A DNA stretch of 64,000 bases from NCBI GenBank assembly GCA_000733355.1, contig JNVV01000004.1, positions 1,892,355 through 1,956,354 on the forward strand, in the 5' to 3' direction. Shown here piece by piece: positions 1 to 9,897 of this stretch. How positions within the stretch are numbered: position 1 is the stretch's first letter; each line of letters opens with the position of its first letter. A model generated the notes under the pieces. The model worked only from the letters and a program-made list of their open reading frames with translations, was not told the origin of the DNA and did not search any database. Both the position numbers and the translations under genes were made by a program. The DNA comes from Falciphora oryzae. Its lineage: Eukaryota; Ascomycota; Sordariomycetes; Magnaporthales; Magnaporthaceae.

Positions 1-863
1 TCCCAGGCCATTGTCCCCCGTAGTTTCTCTGAATGCCACCAGACCCAACTTTCGGGACTGTCGCGCCTGCAATCCGACCCTGCCGCACGCCCCGCATGCA
101 CATGCCGCCTCATCTGGCAGATGGGTTGGAATGCCAATGCTAATTGCTGCTCGTAATATGTTATATGCAATGTCTGGGAAAGTTCGGATGTTTACCCTCA
201 AGCACCCGCGACCAACGACAGTGACGCTCAGGATGCAGCCAGTGCCAATTGAGGCAAGCGCGGCAGCATCACCGGCTTCAACGCGACTCACCGTCACCTG
301 CTGGCGGTTACGGGCAGGCAGCCAGCCAGTGAGGGGAAGTCCAGAGAGCCCACGCCTGCGTCCAATCCAGGGTCGGGTGGCTTCTTCCATGTTTTCGAGG
401 CTGGAGCACCCGCCCCCTCAATCAAATCAGCTGGCTGACAGGCTTGACGGGATGCCGCAGACCGCCGTCGGGCTGTTTCTCCCGAATTGTCAGGGTCTCG
501 TCAATGCATGGAGTCCACCGGCGCTGGGCTCACATCAAAACAGAACCTCTGCTGCTTCAGCTCCCGCCGCCCTGACCCTGCATCGCGCGGGCTTGCGCGC
601 CGCGATGCCACCGTCGCCGAAATCTAGCAGTTGAGACAGCTCCTACACATAGACGCCCGGTTTGGCGGTCTTCCTATCCATCCTCAAACCTGATCTGCGC
701 TTCTGGTTGCGAGACACGCGACATCGCCCGCTTTTTCTAGTGCCTGTTTCCTGTGCCCATTTGCTGTCTCGATATTTCGCCTCTTGGTGCAACAACCCGC
801 AACGCAAATGACCACCCCAGCTCGCTTTGCCGCCCACGCCGCCGAGCAACCAAAGATCCGAAG
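1..863. other. Upstream region, no supported gene
   Basis: An open frame crosses 11-634 but has no family motif, no good ATG context and lies in GC-rich DNA where chance open frames are common. It is probably the promoter side of the gene starting at 864. Confidence 0.4.
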
Positions 864-2078
864 ATGGCCTGCATAGCCATATCCTTCTGCGCGCTTGGCA
901 CATCAACAAGCCGCAAGCCCAGCAGCAGTAGCAGCAAAAACAACAAGAGCAACACCAACAAGCAGGGGAGCAAAAACATCTGGCACCGCTCCGTCTGCGG
1001 CGCCGCTGTTGATGAGCTACAGAAGCCGCCGCGGCCGGCGCCCTCGCGCCGCTACCTGCTCTCGGCGCTGCCACGCCCGCCGCCGCCGGAGCCCAGCCGC
1101 AGCGTCATCGCCGCGCCGGGTGCTGCCGCCGCCGACGCCGCGCGCTTCTCGGTCGTCGACGCCGCCACCCACGAGCTCACCTACACGCTGCTGACCGAGT
1201 TCGGCCACGGTAGGGCCCGCCGGAGGAGCGTCGCCGTCGGGAGCGTGCGCCGCAGCGTGCGCGTCTACGACTTTGACGAGGTCGCCCAGCTCTTCACGGC
1301 CGGCCGCCATGCCAGCATCGGCAGGTTCGCACACGGTGGTGTAGGTCTTCCCTGTCGGACCACGCGTGCCTCTTTCCGTCGTAACTTCTTCTTTTCTTCT
1401 GCTAACGACTCAACTGCCCTGGGTACTTCTCGCACACAGGAGCCCTCCCCAGCCGCCGTCCTGAGCGCCTCGGATACGGCCTGGCGGGTCTGGCTCTGCG
1501 AGCCCATGGGCACCGCGACTGCCTACTTCCCGCCGCGCACCGTCTCCCGCATCGGCACCATCGACTTGCCGCAGTCCAAGCGGCGGCTCCGCTGGCGCAC
1601 GACAAGCCCGCTCGGCATGGTGGACGACGACGATAGCACTAACGATGTCAATGATGATGTTGCTGCTGCCAGTGATAATGATAATGATGACGATGATGCA
1701 GCTGCTGCCGCAGCTCCTGCCACCACCACCACCACCGCCACCATCCTCCAGCCGGCCGCACCAGGCAAGTTCACCGGCCCGAGGCCCACCAACAGTCACA
1801 GCGCCTTCAAGCTCGTCTCGGTCGACGAGCGTGCCGCCAGCGGCAGCGGGCCCGCCCCTCCCGTGGTGGCCAGGTTCGACCGCGTCGGCGATGTTGGGTG
1901 CGCGCGCATGGAGGGCCAGCTGCGCGTGTACAACGTGGAGGACTACGAGCGCGAGGTCGGCGGGAGGGAGGTCCTGGACGTGCTGATGCTCCTGTCTCTG
2001 TCCTCCGTCGTCCGTCCCCTGAGCCTCCGCCAGGATAAGGCCAGGGACAAGGACAGTGGAGAGAGGTCACCTGCATAG
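864..2078 (+). CDS. Hypothetical protein, two exons, acidic/Ala-rich insert
   Basis: Not confidently recognised. Exons 864-1340 and 1440-2078 give 371 aa. The intron (1341-1439) has donor GTAGGT, branch GCTAACGAC and acceptor CACACAG. It is 99 nt long and stop-free, so the frame also stays open if it is retained. The ATG at 864 (AAGATGG) is preferred over upstream non-ATG starts. An N-terminal Ser/Asn/Lys-rich stretch precedes a beta-rich part. A low-complexity insert of Asp/Asn then Ala/Thr is coded around 1621-1745. The C-terminal part ends in a hydrophobic helix (LDVLMLLSLSSVV). The order of short strands and a final helix is loosely like the tubby/LURP-one (phospholipid scramblase-like) fold, but this is only an impression. 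The gene model is more certain than any function. Confidence 0.6.
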   Translation: MACIAISFCALGTSTSRKPSSSSSKNNKSNTNKQGSKNIWHRSVCGAAVDELQKPPRPAPSRRYLLSALPRPPPPEPSRSVIAAPGAAAADAARFSVVDAATHELTYTLLTEFGHGRARRRSVAVGSVRRSVRVYDFDEVAQLFTAGRHASIGRFAHGGVGLPCRTTRASFRRNFFFSSANDSTALGTSRTQEPSPAAVLSASDTAWRVWLCEPMGTATAYFPPRTVSRIGTIDLPQSKRRLRWRTTSPLGMVDDDDSTNDVNDDVAAASDNDNDDDDAAAAAAPATTTTTATILQPAAPGKFTGPRPTNSHSAFKLVSVDERAASGSGPAPPVVARFDRVGDVGCARMEGQLRVYNVEDYEREVGGREVLDVLMLLSLSSVVRPLSLRQDKARDKDSGERSPA

Positions 2079-2763
2079 TTGGCTTGGAAGGGTGGGAAAG
2101 GTTGCGAATGTGGATTCCACCAGTTGTTCTATGGGTATCAAACACGTCTATCTATATCTACAAATTGGCGTTAATCGAAGGCGGCCGTGCTGTGGTGCCT
2201 GCTTCCCTGCTCATCATGGGAAAAAAAAGGGGGGGACTCCCCCATCCGAAATCCTGCCCAGTAACCGACATAATATACCAACCAGTTCCCTTTTTTTTTT
2301 TTTTTTTTTGTTCTTTTTTACCGCTGCGCCTCATAGGCCTCCACCCATTTCACCAGCTTTGCGACTGTGGCCTTTAGGGCCTTGATCTTAGCCGCCTGCT
2401 GTTTGGTCTTGGCCGCCTGCTTATCGGCCAAGGCCGCGAGACGAGCGGTGCTGCTTCATAGCTTTTTTCGGCTCGTCCTTTCGCCATAGTTGTGGCTTTT
2501 TTCCCCCACTGTCGCCAGCTTGCGGCTAGCGCTTTATGCTGGGACGTCTTTCAAAGTTTGTTGCTCTATACTGCCTGCTGGCTTCGTCGCGCATTCACCA
2601 CCCGCCAGGCCTGCGTCTGGGCAAAGCCAGGGATGATCTGCGGAGCTGGGTTGGAGGGAGGGAATATTGGAATCATGACTTTTATGACCTGGTTTATAAA
2701 GTATTAAATATTTTGCAGATTGGGGTCCGTTTAGGGCGGCGGTGTTGTGTGCCTGCTCGCCCG
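2079..2763. repeat. Duplicated repeat block, degenerate copies of the 4.3-4.8 kb region
   Basis: Two kinds of sequence recur here and near 4330-4800. A module ending in a CGTTTA-GGCGGC-like stretch before GCCTGCTC appears partly at about 2160-2215, more fully at about 2560-2763, and again at about 4370-4556. Bases about 2316-2460 (minus strand) are a diverged copy of the last exon of the coiled-coil gene at 4646-6443: both end in ..ALKATVAKL..EAxEAQR and a stop. A/T homopolymers separate the two modules in both copies. This is a segmental or transposon-borne duplication, cut by the N gap that follows. Confidence 0.6.
2316..2460 (-). pseudogene. 3' fragment of a coiled-coil gene copy
   Basis: The minus strand reads as the last about 40 residues of a paralogue of the protein coded at 4646-6443. 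It shares KQQAAKIKALKATVAKL and the terminal EAYEAQR with its stop. There is no start and no upstream exons, so it is a truncated copy. It is directly followed on its own strand by a long A-run, in the place where the intact copy has a pyrimidine-rich tract. Confidence 0.55.
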
Positions 2764-3188
2764 NNNNNNNNNNNNNNNNNNNNNNNNNNNNNNNNNNNNN
2801 NNNNNNNNNNNNNNNNNNNNNNNNNNNNNNNNNNNNNNNNNNNNNNNNNNNNNNNNNNNNNNNNNNNNNNNNNNNNNNNNNNNNNNNNNNNNNNNNNNNN
2901 NNNNNNNNNNNNNNNNNNNNNNNNNNNNNNNNNNNNNNNNNNNNNNNNNNNNNNNNNNNNNNNNNNNNNNNNNNNNNNNNNNNNNNNNNNNNNNNNNNNN
3001 NNNNNNNNNNNNNNNNNNNNNNNNNNNNNNNNNNNNNNNNNNNNNNNNNNNNNNNNNNNNNNNNNNNNNNNNNNNNNNNNNNNNNNNNNNNNNNNNNNNN
3101 NNNNNNNNNNNNNNNNNNNNNNNNNNNNNNNNNNNNNNNNNNNNNNNNNNNNNNNNNNNNNNNNNNNNNNNNNNNNNNNNNNNNNNNN
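2764..3188. other. Assembly gap (425 N)
   Basis: A run of undefined bases immediately before a 51-bp tandem array. The gap most likely hides more copies of that array, so true length and copy number are unknown. Confidence 0.95.
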
Positions 3189-3832
3189 AAGCCCAGAGCC
3201 TTTCGGCACACACAAAACCCCGAGCCTCTGGGCACGCACAAAGCCCAGAGCCTTTCGGCACACACAAAACCCCGAGCCTCTGGGCACGCACAAAGCCCAG
3301 AGCCTTTCGGCACACACAAAACCCCGAGCCTCTGGGCACGCACAAAGCCCAGAGCCTTTCGGCACACACAAAACCCCGAGCCTCTGGGCACGCACAAAGC
3401 CCAGAGCCTTTCGGCACACACAAAACCCCGAGCCTCTGGGCACGCACAAAGCCCAGAGCCTTTCGGCACACACAAAACCCCGAGCCTCTGGGCACGCACA
3501 AAGCCCAGAGCCTTTCGGCACACACAAAACCCCGAGCCTCTGGGCACGCACAAAGCCCAGAGCCTTTCGGCACACACAAAACCCCGAGCCTCTGGGCACG
3601 CACAAAGCCCAGAGCCTTTCGGCACACACAAAACCCCGAGCCTCTGGGCACGCACAAAGCCCAGAGCCTTTCGGCACACACAAAACCCCGAGCCTCTGGG
3701 CACGCACAAAGCCCAGAGCCTTTCGGCACACACAAAACCCCGAGCCTCTGGGCACGCACAAAGCCCAGAGCCTTTCGGCACACACAAAACCCCGAGCCTC
3801 TGGGCACGCACAAAGCCCAGAGCCTTTCGGCA
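3189..3832. repeat. 51-bp minisatellite, about 12.6 visible copies
   Basis: Near-identical head-to-tail 51-bp units continue directly from the N gap. Each unit is itself two related halves (25 and 26 bp), each containing a GAGCCT core and ending in GGCAC followed by ACAC or GCAC, so the 51-mer is a dimeric higher-order repeat. Because 51 is a multiple of three and the unit lacks stops in most frames, long false open frames run through it on both strands. No coding function is claimed. Confidence 0.92.
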
Positions 3833-4023
3833 CGCCAATGGCCGTTTTCGAGATCCTCGCGATCACCCCGGCACGCATAAGACTTTGAGCCTCTGGGCAC
3901 GCATAAGAGCCCCAGAGCCTCCGATACGCCAATGGCCGTTTTCGAGATCCCCGCGATCACCCCGGCCGATACCCGATCACGAGGATATAAGCCGTGCATG
4001 CGTATAAAAGAAAAAGTTGCCAG
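3833..4023. repeat. Degenerate repeat edge with a duplicated 40-bp segment
   Basis: After the last clean 51-bp unit, diverged half-units alternate with a roughly 40-bp segment (core GGCCGTTTTCGAGATCC) present at about 3839 and again about 95 bp later. This looks like the mutating edge of the tandem array. No gene is seen. Confidence 0.6.
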
Positions 4024-4317
4024 TGTTGGATCATAATTCCAGCATAATTGCATCATTATGCTGGCGCATGCACTTGAGGGATCTGGAGGCCTGGAGGGCC
4101 TGGGAGGCCCTGGCCTACGGGGTCCTACGGACCCCGTGACCTGGAGGGCCAAGCTCTACAAGCAATGTATATAAGGGCTTGGTTGCCCTCCCTCTCTGGC
4201 AGATAGATCCATTTCTTCTTCGTGCACAATAGATTATGATTCCTCTGATATAAGGGATCATTGTTCACCCTGTTTTGGAGATCTCCGAGCCCACAGGAGT
4301 ACATACTCCTACCAACA
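4024..4317. mobile_element. LTR (solo or orphan), TGTTGG...CCAACA
   Basis: A 294-bp segment starts TGTTGG and ends CCAACA, the inverted terminal bases of many fungal LTRs. Its right half is nearly identical to 53232-53531, which has the same ends. A TATA-like TGTATATAAG lies before the conserved half, as expected for a U3 promoter followed by R-U5. The flanking five bases (GCCAG and GAAAG) do not match, so no target-site duplication is visible. No internal retroelement genes adjoin it. Confidence 0.75.
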
Positions 4318-4645
4318 GAAAGAGAGAAAAATAGCAATAAAAAAAGAAAATTGTTAGTTTTTGCTGCTGCTAGCTTTATCGCACATTCACCATCCGCTAA
4401 GCTTAAAGCTTGCGCTAGAGCAAAGCCAAGAATGATCTGGGTTAAAAGGAGGGAAAATTGGAATCGTGGCTTTATGACCTGGTTTATAGGGTATCAAATA
4501 TTTTACAAGTTGGAATCCGTTTAAGGCGGCCGTGCTGTGGGCCTGCTCGCCCGTATGTCGTGTAAAAAAAAAGAAAAAAGAGGAGAGAAAAAAAAGAAAA
4601 GAACAGGAGAAAAAGAAATAAAAAACTCCTCCATCCCCTTCTTTC
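4318..4645. other. Spacer with repeat module, no gene
   Basis: Holds the second copy of the module also found near 2560-2763, then an A-rich tract and a pyrimidine-rich tract leading to the stop codon of the minus-strand coiled-coil gene. No coding signal of its own. Confidence 0.55.
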
Positions 4646-6443
4646 CTACCGTTGCGCCTCATGGGCCTCCAACAGCTTCGCGACCGTGGCCTTCAAGGCC
4701 TCGATCTCGGACGCCTGCTGTTTGATCGTGGCGTCCTGCTTCTGGATGATCTCGTCGTGCTGCTTCAGCTTCGCGTAATCTCTCTTGATATCCTGCGTCA
4801 CCTTCTCAATCTGGTTCTGCTGCGCTCTGAGCTTGCGACTTAAAGGGTCTGATTTCGGCGCCGCGGCAGAGCTTTTACCGTGATTCTCGTCACAGGCCTT
4901 CTTGAGCTCCTGAACTTGGTGGTGAAGGTTGAATGCGCCCCTCTTGATGCCACTGAACTCGTCCTTTACAGACTGGATCTGCTTGGTGGTCGTTTGCGAA
5001 GTGGCTTCCTGGCCGTGTGCGTGGAGTGTCAGGTTCCGGAGGCTGGTTTTGATTTGATCAACGCCCATAGTCTGGAACGTTGCGTCGTACTCCTCGTCAA
5101 GCTGTAAAGATTTTCCACCCAGTCAGCAAAAGAGCTTTGCTGAGTAAGTCCTCGCTGCCGCCACCACTCCTCGGGTTTCAAAGTGAAGGCTTCGAAAAGG
5201 CGGCTCGATCCGTCCTTTCCCTGGCAAGGAAGGAATGGATTTTGCTGGCCTGATGGAAATGCAAAACCAGTCCGCACATCAGACTGGGCCTCAAGGGAAA
5301 GAAAGCTGGCCAGGACGAATTTCCACAACAGCAAGGCTGGGTGTCCCCAAGGTTTGCCAAGGGCCAGCACTGAGTGAAAAAAAAGTTCCTGGCCAGCTCG
5401 CTGTCGTCCAAGCTGGAACAGTGGATGTGCGCCCCCCTGGCAGTGCGTAAACCACGGCGCGTCCAACCCCGATTCGTGTAGACCCGAAGGTCAGAAGCCC
5501 GTGCTTCGATGAACCAGGGTGTGTCGGCGCCGTGGGTGAGGAGTGTTGGGTGTGGCGGGTGCAGTCAGTGGTGTCCGTAGAGCCTTCCCCCCCTTGGCCG
5601 CCCCAGAGGAACGACCAAGGAACACGCGGACAAAGTACCCGAACGCTCAAAGCGATCTCATGCTACCACGGATCAGAGGTGCCCGCCCAAGCAGCCGAAG
5701 CCACGAAAGGGTGAAGCCCTACACCTCATCTCCTCCCGCTTGTGTGCCTCCTTTGCCAAAGGAGCGAGGAAGACGCTGGCTCTAGACGCATGGTTACCGA
5801 GGAATGGTGGGGATGGGGATGGAGCACCCATCGCGACCAAGCCAAGGCCAGTTCCCCCGCCAGTGAACATCGAATGCCCGGGCCTGGAAAGTTGTCGTCC
5901 GCGGGAACTGTGCACCAAGCTGGGCCAAACACGGAACCATCATAGGTGATGGATCACGACTGACTGCGAAAAGCCTGGGGTGCAGACGGAATGAAATTCT
6001 GGCTGGGACTTACCTCGAGCTCCAAGATCTGGAGCTGGCCGTCGATCTCGATCTCGGCTCTTGCGGGCTGTTTTATATATGTGCGTAATGTTGTGCGCGC
6101 TGGTCAGTGTCAAGCTTCGGTCCAGGATATGACTAGGTAGGTGGAAAGTGAAGGGTGTTTAACTTACAAGCTCGGGTGCTACGATCTCGTTGGTGCCGGT
6201 CAGGAATGAATCCCTGAGCCGCGCCGAGTGCGCATAATCGTCGTCTTCGGGAATCGCCAGCTCCAGGGAGGCGGCGGGTGGCGGCAGTGGGCGAGACTAT
6301 CATCAAATGGCAGTCAGATTTAGTCGAGATAATGGGTGATGGTGGAGTTGGGCTTGACAGGGAGGACTTACCCGGATTACGAGCCGGGTGTCGCTGCACG
6401 AAGCGACACCCGGCTCCTCCGCGGCTGGGGCATCGGCCGACAT
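4646..6443 (-). CDS. Coiled-coil protein, four exons, unusually long third intron
   Basis: No named family recognised. Exons on the minus strand are 6443-6372, 6296-6168, 6067-6014 and 5101-4646, all joined in phase 0, giving 236 aa. Donors are GTAAGT in all three introns. Acceptors are GATAG, AACAG and TACAG, the last two preceded by CTGAC-type branch sites. The start is MSADAPAAEEPG, inside good context. Residues about 86-100 (LDEEYDATFQTMGVD) lead into a long predicted coiled coil rich in Gln, Lys and Glu to the C-terminus. Introns 1 and 2 are 75 and 100 nt but intron 3 is 912 nt (6013-5102). The 3' end of this gene and its downstream flank are duplicated near 2.3 kb, so it may belong to a dispersed family or be carried by a repeat. 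An extra exon inside the long intron cannot be excluded. Confidence 0.68.
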
Positions 6444-7471
6444 GGTGATGGTGGCGGCGGTGGTGGCCGTGGTAGTGGTGGTGATGGCGGTGATGGAAGA
6501 GCTTCTGTTGTCGATGGAAGTTAGCAACTATCTGGCCAGGTAGTGATGCGGAAATGTGATGGAAAAATGTGTAATGGAAAAAAGGAAGTGTGATGGAGAT
6601 GAAGAAGCCAAAGGGAAGACCATGGTTGTGGATGCGAGTTGCTAGGGATCTGGTGGTGGGAGCTGGTAATTTGGGTTGGGTTGGGAGTACTTGCGTTGGT
6701 TGAAGTTGTTGGTGTCGGAAAAAAAAGAGAAGAGAGAAGAGAAGAGGTGGCAGAGAGGGAGGGAGGGGGGAGGGAGGGACTTTATATCCGCGGGAAGACA
6801 GGAAATCGAGGCAAATCAGTAACGGAATCAAAAAGAATCAGGAAAAGATTTTTGCTGCCTGGAAGCAAACTCGGGAAGGAACCCACAAAAGAAAGCAGCA
6901 GTGGGCTGCAAAGAGATCAGACGGAATCAACGACGGGAGGGGTGTATGGGCGTGTAGGGGCGTGTAGGTGTGCGTGGTTGCTTTCGGGGGGTGGTGTTGA
7001 CGGCTGGCGAGATCTGAGGTTGAACTGAGGTTGATCTGAGTTGAGAACTGGGTTGAGGAAAGATCACGTCGAACTTGCTCCAGGAAGTGGGGCGGGAGTG
7101 CACGACAAGCACTTCAGCCTAGAGCCTGGCATCAGATGGTGCGTTGGTGGGCAAGAACACACATGTTAGCAGAATGTGGCCAGGGGGAGCCAAACAATGG
7201 CCTTATTAGGCCATTGCCTCTGTGGCAGTCCGCATTGTCCGGCTGGGGGACAAAGAAGTCGAGGAAACTTTTTGCGCCCATTGCTGGACTTATATATTGA
7301 CCTGCGGCAGGAAACTTGACTCCTTTTCCCAAATGTCATCTTAGTGTTAGTCAACGGCCGCGTCGATCTGGGACAGTCCATCAAACTGTCCCCAAGACAG
7401 TCAGCAGTAGAACCAGCTTTGCTAGGGCAGCATACACAACCTTGCAAACGCCCCTGCGTATCACGTTCAAG
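6444..7471. other. Intergenic region between divergent genes
   Basis: About 1 kb between the start of the minus-strand coiled-coil gene and the start of the plus-strand gene at 7472. It contains purine-rich tracts (GGGAGGG near 6760) and TATA-like TATATATTGA near 7290. No gene is supported. Confidence 0.5.
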
Positions 7472-8782
7472 ATGAGCGGACTGGGCTCCAGCAATGACCA
7501 AGGCGTCCCGCCGGTCGTGCCTCCAATGTCGTCTTGGGGCGTGGACATGCGTGAGGAGGTGAGCAATCCCCAAGCAACCGAAACCGACAATCACTTGATC
7601 GGCTACCTGGCCATGGCTGAAATGATTAGCGAGTCTAGGATGTGTGAATACTGCCAGACGACTCTCTCCAAGTGCCTCATCAACGAGGACATGATCATCC
7701 GCCGACCCACCCAGTCCGGGGGCTTTTACGACACCAATCGACCCCCCAACGAGCATTGGACGACGAGCACAAGAATCGCTACATTCTTGGGGCCTCACAT
7801 GGTCGACACCCCGCCGCGGAGCCACCTGCCGGACGCCTTCGACATCCAAACCAACCAGAACGCCCTGTGGGCCGCCCAGAACCTCGTCCTCTTCCGGCGC
7901 AGGTGGCTCGCCGACCCGGCCTGGCGGCAGCGCAAGCTGCGCGGCTGGCTCTCCCGGCTCTCCCGCCCTTGCACGTTCCGGCCCGCCCCCGTGGAGGGGC
8001 TGCCTCCTGCCCACAACGTCTGGGAGCTGAAGCTCTGGTCCGCCTGCGCGGGCCCGTACGACATGGTCGACCTCTCCCAGGGCCGCGACCTCGGCGAGTG
8101 GATGCGCATGACCCGCATGCACCTCCTCGCGTGCGAGAGCGCGGACCTCCGGGGCCGCTGCCAGTGCAGGGACGTCGACGGCCACATGTTCCAGGACCCC
8201 GGCCGCCTCGCGTGGTACCAGGGCTCGGGCGACAAGGTCGTCAAGGCGTGGCTGGCCCACGAGACCAGGACGCTGCAGGCCTGCATGCACCCCCTCCTGG
8301 TCGAGACCATCAACCGCCAGTCCGGGCGGCGCCGGCTGCTGACGGCGAAGACTGCCGCCAAGCGAGAAGACGCAGCGATGGAAGATGCCTCCATGATGGT
8401 CTCGGGGCTTAGCATTTCCGAGCCACCGAGTTCCGCCGGAGGCACTGTGCAGGCCGACCGGCTTGCGGGTGGCGTGGCGGAGGATTCGGTTGAGAGAGTG
8501 CTCGTCCCTGCCACGGAGCGGCTTGCCGTCAGCCCTATGCCCAGGGCCCGAGTGCCCACCGCGAGTGCTCCCCTGGCGCGCCAGCCTGAAAAGGTGAGCA
8601 AGGGCATCGAGTTTGAGCAGTGGCTCCTGGAGCTCTGGACAGACCCGGGCACACAGGCCCAGCTCGCCCTTCTGAAGCCAAAGGGCTTGGAGGCTCTGCA
8701 GGAGCTCGAGGCCAGGTTCGGCGCCAGAGAGAAGCAGTTGATCGAGGAGTCGCAGGCTTGTATGGAGGAGTCTGACGAGTAG
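7472..8782 (+). CDS. Hypothetical protein, 436 aa
   Basis: Single open frame. The ATG at 7472 (CAAGATGAGC) is chosen because the frame upstream opens only from a TTG. A CEYC...SKC cysteine pair occurs near residue 60, but no full zinc-finger pattern follows. The middle is rich in Trp, Arg and Leu with several predicted helices. The tail is Ser/Thr/Pro-rich, then a short acidic helix with ELEARFGAREKQLIEES and the ending EESDE. There is no signal peptide or membrane segment, so the protein is probably intracellular. Codon use is strongly GC3-biased, like the certain genes in this window, which supports real coding. No function proposed. Confidence 0.6.
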   Translation: MSGLGSSNDQGVPPVVPPMSSWGVDMREEVSNPQATETDNHLIGYLAMAEMISESRMCEYCQTTLSKCLINEDMIIRRPTQSGGFYDTNRPPNEHWTTSTRIATFLGPHMVDTPPRSHLPDAFDIQTNQNALWAAQNLVLFRRRWLADPAWRQRKLRGWLSRLSRPCTFRPAPVEGLPPAHNVWELKLWSACAGPYDMVDLSQGRDLGEWMRMTRMHLLACESADLRGRCQCRDVDGHMFQDPGRLAWYQGSGDKVVKAWLAHETRTLQACMHPLLVETINRQSGRRRLLTAKTAAKREDAAMEDASMMVSGLSISEPPSSAGGTVQADRLAGGVAEDSVERVLVPATERLAVSPMPRARVPTASAPLARQPEKVSKGIEFEQWLLELWTDPGTQAQLALLKPKGLEALQELEARFGAREKQLIEESQACMEESDE

Positions 8783-9497
8783 ATCTGATAGAGTCTAGAC
8801 TGTCACAAAGGATGTGGTTCTACGGAGGTATAAATCGATCTTCTAGGCCAGCTGCGTGCCCTCTACTCCGCAATGTAGATAACTACCGCTACTTCTGCAG
8901 AGAGAACTTCTTGGAACTATGTAGCCATTTCTAATCTAACAAAAACCGTCTGTGACCCTGGCGTCCTGCAGGACCAACAACTTCCATTGCGCGTGTTTGA
9001 GGATAACTTCTTGCTGCCCGCAAGTGCTGATGTGGGCGAGAGAGTCCGGACCTTTGTGTCCGGATTCAGTGACTGCCCAAGGCTTCGGGCAAGTGCTTGT
9101 GGGGACAAGAATCCGGAGCTTTCTGGCCGGATTGAGTGACTAGACACTTCCGGCAGGCAATCAAGCAAACAGACAAGCAGGCAGATCAGAGCCTCTTCAG
9201 GCAGAAAATCAAACAAACAGAAAATCAAGTAGAGAGATCTGAGTCACCTGGGTAGGCAGATAGAGAAGCAAATAGGAAATAGGGAGGCTGGGAGGTGGGG
9301 GCAGGCAGGAAGGCAAACAAAAAAAATAAGACCCCTGGTCTAGGGATCTGATTAGGCTGCCGCTGATTATTGGTCCAAAATTGTTCACGGCTAGTGATTG
9401 CGCGAGGTGGCGAGGGAATTATTTTTTTCTCTATTCAAAGAGTCCCATGGGGTGCACACCCCTCCTTCTCTATTTGCAGGGCGTGCTCTGAGTGAAT
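8783..9497. other. Intergenic, purine/CAAACA-rich
   Basis: No gene. Around 9150-9330 short imperfect repeats of the type GGCAGGCA / AATCAA / CAAACAGA recur, a simple-sequence-like tract. Confidence 0.4.
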
Positions 9498-9650
9498 AGA
9501 GAAAGGGGCGTGCAACAACTGAACAGAGAGAGGGGCGGACTCAATAGAGAGAGGGACGTGCAACAACTGAACAGAGAAAGGGGTGGACTCAATAAAAAGA
9601 GAGAGGGGCGTGCAACAACTGAACAGAGAAGAGGGGCGCGCAGAGATCAG
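9498..9650. repeat. Small minisatellite, about three 48-52-bp units
   Basis: Three successive units share GGGCGTGCAACAACTGAACA followed by GAGA-rich sequence and GGACTCAATA. Later partial copies (GAGGGGCG, GAGAGAGGGGTG) trail off to about 9720. The degenerate unit length and substitutions suggest an old array. Confidence 0.75.
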
Positions 9651-9897
9651 CGATTAGAGAAGGGGGTGGGCACTGATCAGTGAGTAGAGAGAGGGGTGTG
9701 TACCGAAGAGGCTCTTTGAGAGAGGAGCGGAGCCACCCCCACCAGCCTCGATTTTTCTCCAGCCACAGCCACCATCTTGACAGCCTCCCCACCCGAGATC
9801 TGTCTCTATCGTGCGTAGAGCTCTTGCTCTTCAATGCCAGAAGCCAGTTTGACTACTGATTACATAAGCATTGCTTGAGGAGGAGGCGGGGAGCTAC

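Noticed and set aside
11..634. 207-codon plus-strand open frame
   Set aside because: Starts at TTG, has no motif, and the composition is that of chance frames in GC-rich DNA.
3189..3832. Possible CRISPR-like array
   Set aside because: Units are contiguous with no unique spacers, and the organism is a eukaryote. It is a plain minisatellite.
2534..4152. Very long open frames (370-470 codons) on both strands across the N gap and 51-bp repeats
   Set aside because: They are products of N translation and of a repeat period divisible by three. They lack starts, composition or motifs of a gene.
4024..4317. Target-site duplication around the first LTR
   Set aside because: Flanks GCCAG and GAAAG share only some bases, not a five-base duplication.
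7166..8652. Long minus-strand open frames opposite the gene at 7472-8782
   Set aside because: Mirror frames caused by strong GC3 bias of the real plus-strand gene.
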